Assembly (NCBI RefSeq): GCF_001676655.1
Contig: NZ_LZDB01000002.1
Location: 310,001 to 374,000, forward strand
Length of the DNA stretch: 64,000 nt
Direction of reading: 5' to 3'
Source: Perlucidibaca aquatica
Lineage (GTDB): Bacteria > Pseudomonadota > Gammaproteobacteria > Pseudomonadales > Moraxellaceae
Position numbers and translations under genes: made by a program. How positions within the stretch are numbered: position 1 is the first letter of the stretch; each line of letters opens with the position of its first letter. Under the pieces are notes generated by a model. It worked only from the letters and a program-made list of their open reading frames with translations. It did no database searches and was not told the origin of the DNA. Of the stretch, positions 34,031-42,534 are shown one piece after another.

Positions 34031-35224
34031 ATGCCCCGCCTCATGAAAACCCACGCTCCTTGGATCGTCTGGACCTCCGAGCTGTCACCCTTCGGGCTCA
34101 AGGTTATCCTGCTTTGCCGATATTACGGCTTGCCGTTTCGGGTGCTGCCGGAGCAGGGCACGACGGCAGAACGCATTCGCTATTCTCTGCGCCGCGAGCT
34201 GCTCACCCGCGGCGTATTGCCGCTCACCTGGCCACGCATGACCTCCGACGACGAATTCCCGCTAGTGCCTTTCCTGTTCGGGCCTGATGGCGGAAATCTG
34301 TACGACTCCACGGCCATCGCCGAGTGGTTTGATCAGCAAACTGAAGCAGCGCGCCGTTTATTGCCCGACGACCCGGTGGCACGTTTTGTGACCGCGCTGA
34401 TTGACGATTATGCCGATGAGTTCGGCTTGTATATGGTGCATCACAACCGCTGGAAGGTGTCGGCGCTGGATAACGATGCCAGCGAACGGCTGGTGCGCGA
34501 GCTGGGCATTCCTGGGCTGCTGAAGCGGCCGGTGATGGCGCGCTGGCAGCGCCGGCAGACCGAGCGTCTGCCGTATCTGTTCAGCGTGGCCCCCGAGGGC
34601 TTTCAGCTGGCGGGCATGCCGGCCGGTGTGCAGCCGCCGTCACGACCGGGCTTTCCGGCCACACATGCCTTGCTGGAAGATGCCTTCGAGCGGCTTATCA
34701 CTATTCTCGACACGCTGTTGAGCCAGCGCCGTTTCATCCTTGGCGAGCGCATGACGCTGGCGGATGCAGCGCTGTACGGTCAACTCGGCATGAACCTGAG
34801 CGACCCGTCGGCGTGCCGCTGGATGCAGTCGCGTGCACCGGCGCTGCATGCTTGGCTGCAGCGCCTCCATCGCGGCGATGTGACGCTGCTGCAAGCCGGC
34901 GGCGAGCTGCAGATTGATGCGGCACTGGCACCGCTGCTGGCCGAGATCAGTCGCGTATTTGTACCGCTGATGCAGCAGAATCTATTGTCTTATGAGCGCT
35001 GGCGGGCACAGGGCGAGGTGATGTTTAACGAGCGCGCTTTTGATGCTGGTCGGGCGCTGTATTTTGGCGAGATTGACGGTCATGAGTTTTGTCATGTGGC
35101 CAAATCCTTTCAGGCTAAAGTCTGGCGGCAGCGGGTAGAGGAGTGGCGGGCGTTGTCGGAGGTGGCGCGTCATCATGTTGCACTTCAGGGTATTGCAGAG
35201 GCAATGCTCACCTCAGTGAGGTGA
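34031..35224 (+). CDS. Glutathione S-transferase-like protein
   Basis: 397 residues from ATG 34031 (AGGA precedes it); an upstream extension overlaps the antitoxin antisense and is rejected. The N-terminal thioredoxin-like GST domain has WTSELSPFGLKVILLCRYYG and the Ser-Thr pair of YDSTAIAEW. A helical C-terminal domain includes GERMTLADAALYGQL, the usual GST_C pattern. It is longer than common GSTs (about 210), with an extra C-terminal domain. The substrate is unknown. Confidence 0.8.
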   Translation: MPRLMKTHAPWIVWTSELSPFGLKVILLCRYYGLPFRVLPEQGTTAERIRYSLRRELLTRGVLPLTWPRMTSDDEFPLVPFLFGPDGGNLYDSTAIAEWFDQQTEAARRLLPDDPVARFVTALIDDYADEFGLYMVHHNRWKVSALDNDASERLVRELGIPGLLKRPVMARWQRRQTERLPYLFSVAPEGFQLAGMPAGVQPPSRPGFPATHALLEDAFERLITILDTLLSQRRFILGERMTLADAALYGQLGMNLSDPSACRWMQSRAPALHAWLQRLHRGDVTLLQAGGELQIDAALAPLLAEISRVFVPLMQQNLLSYERWRAQGEVMFNERAFDAGRALYFGEIDGHEFCHVAKSFQAKVWRQRVEEWRALSEVARHHVALQGIAEAMLTSVR

Positions 35225-35234
35225 GACGTCAGGC

Positions 35235-36413
35235 TCAGCGCTGCTGCCAGGCTGCCACCAACTTCCGCATCGCCGCCATAATTTCCGATCGTGGTGCCCC
35301 AATATTTAAGCGCATATAGCCACTACCGCCATGCCCGAAGACGGTGCCGGCGCTAAGGCCCAAGCCTGCCTCATGAGCAAAAAAGCGCTGCAACTCACCA
35401 TCGTCTAAGCCCAGCCCGCGACAATCAAGCCAAAGCAAATAGGTGCCTTCAGGGGGAACGACCCTAATTTTGGGTAGCTCGATGGTCAGTAGCTGCGTTA
35501 CAGCCTGCTGGGTCTCGTGCAGATAGGCCATGAGCTGATCCAGCCAGTCGCCGGCATGACGATAGGCGGCTTCGGCCGCCGTCAGACTGAAAGGGTTGCT
35601 GTTGCCGACATGAAGCCCTGCAAGTACCTCGCGCAGTTCATTGCGCAGGATGGGGTCGCTGCTGATCAGGTAGGACAAGCCAAGGCCAGGCAGGTTGAAG
35701 GTTTTGCTCGGCGCCATGGCGGTGACAATACGATCGCCGGGCAGTGCCAGAGTTGCCAGCGGGATATGACGCTGATGCGGGTAGATCAGGTCGGCATGGA
35801 TTTCATCACTGAAGATGACCAGATTGTGGCGGCGGGCAATGTCGAGGATGTGTTCCAGCTCCTCACGCCGCCAGACGCGGCCGACGGGATTATGCGGCGA
35901 GCAGAAAAGCAGGGCCTTAGCACCATCGGAAGCACAGTGTTCGAGATGCTCGAAGTCGATTTGCCAGTGGCCGTCCTGTTCTATCAAGGGATTGAGCAGG
36001 AGGCGTCGATCGCTACGTGTCACGGCCGAGAAGAAGGGGAAGTAAACCGGCGGCTGCACGATGACACCTTCACCGGAACCCGCAAAAGCGAGTGCCGCCG
36101 CATGCAGCGAACCGACCACGCCAGCAGTCAGCAGGATATCTTCGCGCGCTACAGACCACTGGTGGCGCTGTTGCAACCACTGCTGAATCGCCTCATAGAG
36201 GCTGTGGGGCGCATCGGTGTAACCGTAAATCGGGTGCTGCGCACGGGCAATCAGTGCGGCGGTCACGGCGGGCGGCGCGGCAAAGTCCATGTCGGCTACC
36301 CACAGAGGTTGCACCGCGTCGGTACCAAAGATGCGCGCACGGCCTTCGTATTTTTCGCTATGCGTGCCTGCGCGCGAAATCGGGGTATCGAAGTCGACGC
36401 GCTGGTCGTTCAT
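35235..36413 (-). CDS. ovoB: PLP-dependent C-S lyase, probable ovothiol sulfoxide lyase OvoB
   Basis: 392 residues, MalY/PatB-type class I/II aminotransferase fold. PLP residues are visible: SPHNPVGRVW, FSDEIHADL, and the Schiff-base Lys in APSKTFNLPG. The generic family call is cystathionine beta-lyase. Its ATG overlaps the ovoA stop by one base, so the likely substrate is the histidyl-cysteine sulfoxide made by OvoA, which a PLP lyase cleaves to 5-thiohistidine. This assignment is by context. Confidence 0.7.
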   Translation of the reverse strand: MNDQRVDFDTPISRAGTHSEKYEGRARIFGTDAVQPLWVADMDFAAPPAVTAALIARAQHPIYGYTDAPHSLYEAIQQWLQQRHQWSVAREDILLTAGVVGSLHAAALAFAGSGEGVIVQPPVYFPFFSAVTRSDRRLLLNPLIEQDGHWQIDFEHLEHCASDGAKALLFCSPHNPVGRVWRREELEHILDIARRHNLVIFSDEIHADLIYPHQRHIPLATLALPGDRIVTAMAPSKTFNLPGLGLSYLISSDPILRNELREVLAGLHVGNSNPFSLTAAEAAYRHAGDWLDQLMAYLHETQQAVTQLLTIELPKIRVVPPEGTYLLWLDCRGLGLDDGELQRFFAHEAGLGLSAGTVFGHGGSGYMRLNIGAPRSEIMAAMRKLVAAWQQR

Positions 36414-38587
36414 TAAGCAATGCGCTCCCAGAGTGTTACTTCGGCCAACGTGTGCTGATGCTTTCGGCGTGTTTCACGAATCACAAAAGGCACGTCTTGA
36501 GCGGGTTGCATCAAACGGAAGTGCTTTCCAAGCAACGCGTGCAGGCCATCCAGCGTGGTGAAACTTTCACCGTCCTTTTTGAAGCCGCCAACCCAGGCTT
36601 CACGAGGCGTGTGATCGGCCAGCCAGGTGTAGGGCGAAGTCAGCATGAGCACGCCACCGAGTTGCAGGCGCTCGTGCACATGGCTCAAGAACAGCGCGGG
36701 GTCGTAGAGGCGGTCAATGAGGTTGGCGGCCAAAATCAGGTCATAACCGCTGTGCTGTGGCTTCAGGTTACAGGCATCGCCTTGGCTGAAGCTGACCTTG
36801 TTCCGGATAGCATCTAAGCCGAGGTCGCTGAGCTGACGTGTCTTGTAACTGACCAGTTCACCTTCATCGGGCAGGGTATAGCGGGTAACGCCTTGTTCAG
36901 CGAGCTGAACCCCGAGGCCAATGAACCGCGCTGAGAAATCAATGCCGGTCACTTGGTCGAATTCGCGAGCCAGCTCAAAGGTGGCGCGACCGGTCGCACA
37001 GCCGAGATCTAGGGCGCTGCGGCGTGGCTTTCCTTGAGTGGCCGCGAGTGCGATTTGGGCAAGGGCCTTGGGGAAGTTCGGCACGCCAAAGTATTCGTCG
37101 CCGTAGTGAAACTCAGCGTATTCCGAGAGTTGTTTGTCAGTTTCGTAGTAAGCAGCGGTTTGAGTCATGGGGGTCTCGGATACAACATAACGGAAGCCGG
37201 CATGTTGAAAGAAATGTCGGCGGAAAGCATAGCGGGCGCTGCGGCGGGTTTCGTTACCGCAGGATATCCACGAGCCACCCATTAAGAGATTGTGGCGCTC
37301 ATCAAAGGTGGGTGTGGTGAAGTCATCATAAATGGGGTGTACATCAAACCCGTCAAAGGGGTAGGTCGGCGTTTCTGTCCATTGCCAGACATTGCCCGTG
37401 ACATCATAAAAGTCGCCCTGGCGGAACTGCGTCACGGGGCAAGACGATGCGTAGTGATCGAGATGGCGATTGCTGTCTGCGGCTCTGGTGCGGCAGACCT
37501 CTGTTGCTCCCGAAACCGAATAGAGTCGCTGCCATTCGTCTTCGGTGGGCAAGCGCACCGAACGACCAAGCTGTTCGCTTTGCCATTGGCAAAATGCTTT
37601 CGCTTCCAGATAGTTCACTTCTACAGGCCAGTCCCAGGGCATATCAACCACTTCGGCCATTAACCTGAGTTGCCATGTCATGCCGGTAGCGGTGGGGTGA
37701 CGTAGCCAGAACGTGGGATGTTCAGCGCGGGAATAGCGGCGCCAATTCAAGCCTTCCTCGCTCCAAAAACGATCTTCTTGGTAGCCACCGGCTTCTACAA
37801 AGGCCAGAAATTCCTGATTGCTGACCAGATACTGCGCTGCCTCAAACGAGGCGACGCTTGCACGATGCTGGCCGTACTCGTTATCCCAACCGTAGATTGG
37901 GTCGTTGAAAGCTTTTCCCAAAACAACGTCGCCAGCTGCAACCGGAATCAGTTGGTTTAACGGCGCCAAACCCGATTCGCGACAGGGCTGCCAAGCGGCG
38001 TGCGGTTTTACAAACGCTAAGGCATGCTGGCGCATGAGTACAGACGAGGTTTCCAAATGAATGCGCTCGTGCTCGATACCCATGATGACCGCCCACCACG
38101 GATTCTGCCAATCAATGGGCAGGCTCAATGCGGCGGTATCAATAACCTCCAGAACAGTTTTGCGTACCGCATCGCGATAGGCTTTTACTTCCGCCACGCT
38201 CGGCCAGTCGTAGTGGGCATCGTTCAGATCGTCCCAGCTCATTTCATCCACGCCGACAGCAAAAATGGATTCGAAGCGGGCGTTAATGCGCTGGCTCACT
38301 AGGTGAGCTAGCAAGAGCTTATTAATGAAAAAGGTCGCTGTGTGGCCGAAGTAAAAAATGAGCGGATGACGCAACGAAATGGGCTTTTTGTAATATGACT
38401 CGTCGCAGGACAGCACTTCGAACAGTTGCTCGTAGCGGTCAAAGGTGTCGATAAAGTATTGACGAATTTCCGCACGCACGACATCCGGTGAAGCGCCTTG
38501 AAGGGCGGGTGTGCGCGTGAAGAAAGTCGCAGTGTGCGGGAAGCGTTCGGCCAACATGGCGGTCATCCAAGAATAAACTGATGACAT
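36413..38587 (-). CDS. ovoA: 5-histidylcysteine sulfoxide synthase / thiohistidine N-methyltransferase OvoA
   Basis: 724 residues in the known three-part layout. A DinB-like iron domain has His82 (GHTATFF) and the H-E-R-I-H pair His173/His177. An FGE-sulfatase-like domain spans about 215-470 (YLVSNQEFLAFVEAGGY, SGATEVCR, TGNVWQWTETPTYPFDGF). A SAM methyltransferase fills the C-terminus (ALDLGCATGRATFELAREF). It joins cysteine to histidine with O2 and later N-methylates the product, giving ovothiol A, a redox thiol. All domains appear intact. Confidence 0.93.
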   Translation of the reverse strand: MSSVYSWMTAMLAERFPHTATFFTRTPALQGASPDVVRAEIRQYFIDTFDRYEQLFEVLSCDESYYKKPISLRHPLIFYFGHTATFFINKLLLAHLVSQRINARFESIFAVGVDEMSWDDLNDAHYDWPSVAEVKAYRDAVRKTVLEVIDTAALSLPIDWQNPWWAVIMGIEHERIHLETSSVLMRQHALAFVKPHAAWQPCRESGLAPLNQLIPVAAGDVVLGKAFNDPIYGWDNEYGQHRASVASFEAAQYLVSNQEFLAFVEAGGYQEDRFWSEEGLNWRRYSRAEHPTFWLRHPTATGMTWQLRLMAEVVDMPWDWPVEVNYLEAKAFCQWQSEQLGRSVRLPTEDEWQRLYSVSGATEVCRTRAADSNRHLDHYASSCPVTQFRQGDFYDVTGNVWQWTETPTYPFDGFDVHPIYDDFTTPTFDERHNLLMGGSWISCGNETRRSARYAFRRHFFQHAGFRYVVSETPMTQTAAYYETDKQLSEYAEFHYGDEYFGVPNFPKALAQIALAATQGKPRRSALDLGCATGRATFELAREFDQVTGIDFSARFIGLGVQLAEQGVTRYTLPDEGELVSYKTRQLSDLGLDAIRNKVSFSQGDACNLKPQHSGYDLILAANLIDRLYDPALFLSHVHERLQLGGVLMLTSPYTWLADHTPREAWVGGFKKDGESFTTLDGLHALLGKHFRLMQPAQDVPFVIRETRRKHQHTLAEVTLWERIA

Positions 38588-38599
38588 CGTATACAGAAC

Positions 38600-38815
38600 T
38601 TAAGTGGGATTTGTAGCGGACAAAACTATGTTAACGACCACAATCACCGCAATGACCATGGCGATAGCAAAAATAATGCCCGCTGCGATGAACGGTTTGG
38701 CATCTGTGCTGGCAAAGTCACGCTGGCGATTGGCTTCGCTTTGCACGCCAAACCAAGCCCGAAAGACGCTGGCAAAAGCATTCAATGGGGTGGTTTTTGG
38801 AGCTTCATTACTCAT
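38600..38815 (-). CDS. DUF2970 single-pass membrane protein
   Basis: 71 residues. The FASVFRAWFGVQSEANRQRD segment and a C-terminal helix (AAGIIFAIAMVIAVIVVVNI) are the DUF2970 layout. Family function is unknown. It is 12 bp upstream of ovoA on the same strand and could be cotranscribed with it. Confidence 0.8.
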   Translation of the reverse strand: MSNEAPKTTPLNAFASVFRAWFGVQSEANRQRDFASTDAKPFIAAGIIFAIAMVIAVIVVVNIVLSATNPT

Positions 38816-38919
38816 GTGGCGACTCCGCGTTAATCCGGATGATAAAAAGACTGCCGTTGAAACGCTGTGACTTTTATACGCTATCTTTCGGGTTAGTGGT
38901 GACTTTCGAAGAATAAGGG

Positions 38920-41900
38920 ATGCTTATGAGGCAGGCAGTGGACATTGCCCCAGGATTATTGGTGCTGCATGGCAATCAGCTGGAGCACTTACGTCAGTTG
39001 GTGACGTCGTGGGTAGCCAGTCATCCGCTGCGACCGCTGGAGTCGGATGTGATGGTTGTGCAGAGCAACGGCATCGCCCAATGGCTGCGCATGGCGCTGG
39101 CCGCTGACCCCGAGTTTGCTGCTGATGGCACTCAGATTGGGGGCGGCTGCGGTATCGCAGCGGCGGTGGATGTGCAGTTGCCGGCGCGCTTTCTCTGGCA
39201 GGTCTACCGTGCGGTGCTCGGTGCCGACGCTATTCCAACCGAGTCGCCGCTAGACAAGCAACCACTAACCTGGCGATTGCTGCGCCTGCTGCCGCAGGTA
39301 TTAACACAGCCCGATTTTGCTCCGTTGGCGCGCTACCTAAGCGATGACGCCTTGGGCCGCCGACGCTATCAGCTTGCGGAACGATTGGCCGATTTGTACG
39401 ACCAGTATCAGGTCTATCGTGCCGATTGGCTCAACGATTGGGCGCAAGGCGAAGACCAAGTCCGGCTCAGTCGGGGCGGAACGCAAGCCTTGCCCCCGCA
39501 TCAGCGCTGGCAAGCGGCGTTGTGGCGAGCCTTGTTGAATGACTTGCGCGCTGACGGCTTGGCTACTGCCGGTAGCCGCGCACTGGTGCATCCGCAGTTT
39601 TTGCAGGCCGTGAGCCAGCGGAGAGAGCGACCGTCAGCTTTGCCGCGCCGAGTGGTGATTTTTGGGCTGTCGGCATTGCCCGCTCAGGCCTTGGAAGTAC
39701 TCGCCGCGATTGCGCCTTGGTGCCAAGTGATTCTCGCGGTACTAAATCCTTGCCAGTATTACTGGGGCGATATCGTTGAGGATCGCGACCTGCTGCGCCA
39801 AGCTTACCGACGCCAAGCACAAAAGCCGGGCATGCCCGCAACCGGGTTAAGTGCGGAGGATTGGCATCAGCATGCGCATCCATTGCTGGCGGCCTGGGGA
39901 CGCCAAGGTCGCGATTTTCTGAGCCTGCTCGATAACACCGAGGCGAATAAATTTATCTCGCCGTTGTTGGCCGCTTTTCAAGAGAATCGTCACGACTTTT
40001 TTACCGAGCCGGTCACGCAGACGCTGCTCGGACAGCTTCAAGATGATGTGCTGAATTTAAGGCCGCTAGCCGAAACGCGGGATCTCTGGCCGGCGGTAAA
40101 AGCCACACAAGATGTCTCGCTGCGCTGTCATATCGCCCATAGCGCCCGCCGCGAGGTGGAAATTCTGCACGACCAGCTACTGGCCCGTTTTGCCGCTGAC
40201 CCCACGCTGCGTCCGCGCGATGTCATCGTCATGGTGCCCGATGTGAATACCTATGCCGCGTTGGTGCAGGCGGTGTTTGGGCAGTTCGAGCGGGGTCATC
40301 CGCGCCATCTTCCGTTTGCGCTTGCCGATCAGCGGCAACGTGGCGTGCAACCCCTGCTCATTGCGCTGGAGTATTTGTTGGCGTTGCCTGAGCAACGCAT
40401 TACTGCCACTGAAATCATGGATCTGCTCGATGTGCCAGCGCTGCGCCTGCGTTTTGGCTTAGCGCTGAGCGACTTGCCCTTGTTACGACGCTGGATCAGC
40501 CAAGCGGGCATTCGCTGGGGTATTGATGGCGCGCAGCGCGCTACGCAGGGCATGTCGGCGCAATGGGATGCGAATACGTGGCAGTTTGGTTTAGACCGAT
40601 TGCTTCTGGGCTATGCCGTTGGCGATAGGCCATTGACCACATCAGACGGCGCAACGCTAATCCCCTGCGATGAAGCAGCGGGCTTGTCCGCCGCTTTGTT
40701 GGGCCCGTTGAGCGACCTCTTAGCGGCGTTATCAATCACCCTAAATGAGCTACAGCAGCCAGCGACGCCAGCGCAGTGGCAGGCCCGACTGCAGCAGCTG
40801 ATGGCGCGTTTTTTCAGTACCGAAGCGCGCTCCGGCAATGCGGATCAAATCGCGGCCGATACCGCCTTGCTGGGGCAGCTACAAACGGCATTGGCGTCTT
40901 GGCAGGGGCATTGCCAACAGGCCGGGGTGGTCGAGGCATTGCCCTTGGTGCTGGTGCGCGAAGCCTGGTTAGCGGGTCTCGATGCCGGTGGTTTGCAACA
41001 GCGCTTTCTCGCCGGTTCCATCAACTTTTGCACGCTCATGCCCATGCGCGCCATCCCATTCCGTGTGGTCTGTTTGCTCGGCATGAACGAAGCCGATTAC
41101 CCCCGCCGGCAGCCGCCACTGGATTTTGATTTGATGGCCAGCGACTACCGCCCTGGTGATCGCTCGCGTCGCGAGGATGATCGCTATCTTATGCTGGAAG
41201 CGTTGTTGTCGGCGCGTGAGCAGCTTTACATCAGCTGGATTGGCCGCCATGTGCGCGACAACAGCGAACGCGCCCCGTCGGTTTTGGTCGGCCAGTTACG
41301 TGAGCATATTGCTCAAGGCTGGACGCTAGCGGGTGGCGGCGATTTGCTAGCGGCGCTAACCACGGTGCATCCGCTGCAGCCGTTTAGCCCTCGCTATTTC
41401 ACACCGGGCAGCGGCGTTTTCAGCTATGCCGGCGAATGGCTGGCGCAGCATCAGCAGAAGCTAGACGAGCCATCGATTGAGTTGTTACCGGCCATGGAAC
41501 CTGCGCTGCCGATCACCGTCGAGGGCTTGCAGCGTTTGCTCAATGACCCCGTCGGGCAGTTCTTTAAGACGCGCCTCAAGGTTCAGCTCGATCGTGAAGA
41601 GCAGACACTGGAAGACCATGAACCTTTCGATCTGCGGGGGCTCAATCACTATGCCGCCTTGCAGCAGGTGCTGGATGGTGCGCGCTTGAGCGTTGAGCAT
41701 CAGCCCTTAACGGATGCGTTGGCCGCTTTGCCGGCAGCACTGGCCGAGACCACGCAGCGCCTGCAGGGTGAGGGCCGCTTGCCGTTGGCAGGGTTCGGAA
41801 CGCGTTGGCAAACCGCTTTGCAAGCGGATGCCCTGAATCAGTTGCAACGCTGGTTGCACGTGCAGGCGCAGTGGCCGCAGGCCGTGGCGGGGGGGCTGAG

Positions 41901-42534
41901 TGTGAGCTTGGCTGAGTGGGCCTCTGCCAGTGAGCCCTTACGCTTGCCGTCGCTCTATCGTGGTGATGCCGGGCTGGCACTGATCAGCCTCAATGCCAGC
42001 CGTTTCTGCAACAAGGGCACAGCGAAACTGAATGGCAAGGATGGGCTGAATCTGAGCAGGCTCAGATTCGACAAGCTGCTCAACAGCTGGGTGCTGGCTT
42101 CGCTCGCGGCCTTGCAGCCAGAGCCGGTGCAGGTGGTCGTGGTGGCCCGCGATGTCACACTGACCTGGCAGCCGCGTGCTCGCGACGAAGCCATCAGCAC
42201 ACTGACTGCCTGGCTGCAGGCCTGGGCCTTACACACCCAGCGACCGCTGCCGATTGCCGTCAATACCGCCCTGACGTTCTTGGCTTTGCGGGATGAAAAA
42301 GGTGAAGCGGTGGCCTACACCAAGGCCGCTGAAACCTACCACGGCGTCTTCAAAATGGATGGCGAAAAAGACCGGCGGCCTAGCCTGTCACGGCAGTTTC
42401 CCGATTTCGACACGCTCTGGCAGAGCGGTGATTTCGCACACTGGGCCAGCGTGCTTTATCAGCCGATGCTAACGGCACTGCAGTCCGGTGCACTCACCGC
42501 TATTTCGGCCGAAGACCAAGGGGATGACGCATGA
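38920..42534 (+). CDS. recC: Exonuclease V gamma subunit RecC
   Basis: 1,204 residues, normal for RecC. It opens with LLVLHGNQLEHL and VMVVQSNGIAQWLRMALA, and contains the inactive helicase-like core (FCTLMPMRAIPFRVVCLLGM, then NEADYPRRQPPLDFDLM) that reads Chi. It starts at ATG 38920 or 38926. It overlaps recB by four bases. In the RecBCD complex it splits the DNA strands and scans for Chi. Confidence 0.95.
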   Translation: MLMRQAVDIAPGLLVLHGNQLEHLRQLVTSWVASHPLRPLESDVMVVQSNGIAQWLRMALAADPEFAADGTQIGGGCGIAAAVDVQLPARFLWQVYRAVLGADAIPTESPLDKQPLTWRLLRLLPQVLTQPDFAPLARYLSDDALGRRRYQLAERLADLYDQYQVYRADWLNDWAQGEDQVRLSRGGTQALPPHQRWQAALWRALLNDLRADGLATAGSRALVHPQFLQAVSQRRERPSALPRRVVIFGLSALPAQALEVLAAIAPWCQVILAVLNPCQYYWGDIVEDRDLLRQAYRRQAQKPGMPATGLSAEDWHQHAHPLLAAWGRQGRDFLSLLDNTEANKFISPLLAAFQENRHDFFTEPVTQTLLGQLQDDVLNLRPLAETRDLWPAVKATQDVSLRCHIAHSARREVEILHDQLLARFAADPTLRPRDVIVMVPDVNTYAALVQAVFGQFERGHPRHLPFALADQRQRGVQPLLIALEYLLALPEQRITATEIMDLLDVPALRLRFGLALSDLPLLRRWISQAGIRWGIDGAQRATQGMSAQWDANTWQFGLDRLLLGYAVGDRPLTTSDGATLIPCDEAAGLSAALLGPLSDLLAALSITLNELQQPATPAQWQARLQQLMARFFSTEARSGNADQIAADTALLGQLQTALASWQGHCQQAGVVEALPLVLVREAWLAGLDAGGLQQRFLAGSINFCTLMPMRAIPFRVVCLLGMNEADYPRRQPPLDFDLMASDYRPGDRSRREDDRYLMLEALLSAREQLYISWIGRHVRDNSERAPSVLVGQLREHIAQGWTLAGGGDLLAALTTVHPLQPFSPRYFTPGSGVFSYAGEWLAQHQQKLDEPSIELLPAMEPALPITVEGLQRLLNDPVGQFFKTRLKVQLDREEQTLEDHEPFDLRGLNHYAALQQVLDGARLSVEHQPLTDALAALPAALAETTQRLQGEGRLPLAGFGTRWQTALQADALNQLQRWLHVQAQWPQAVAGGLSVSLAEWASASEPLRLPSLYRGDAGLALISLNASRFCNKGTAKLNGKDGLNLSRLRFDKLLNSWVLASLAALQPEPVQVVVVARDVTLTWQPRARDEAISTLTAWLQAWALHTQRPLPIAVNTALTFLALRDEKGEAVAYTKAAETYHGVFKMDGEKDRRPSLSRQFPDFDTLWQSGDFAHWASVLYQPMLTALQSGALTAISAEDQGDDA

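Noticed and set aside
35517-36416. 299-codon plus frame opposite ovoB
   Set aside because: Antisense to a PLP lyase with intact active-site motifs.
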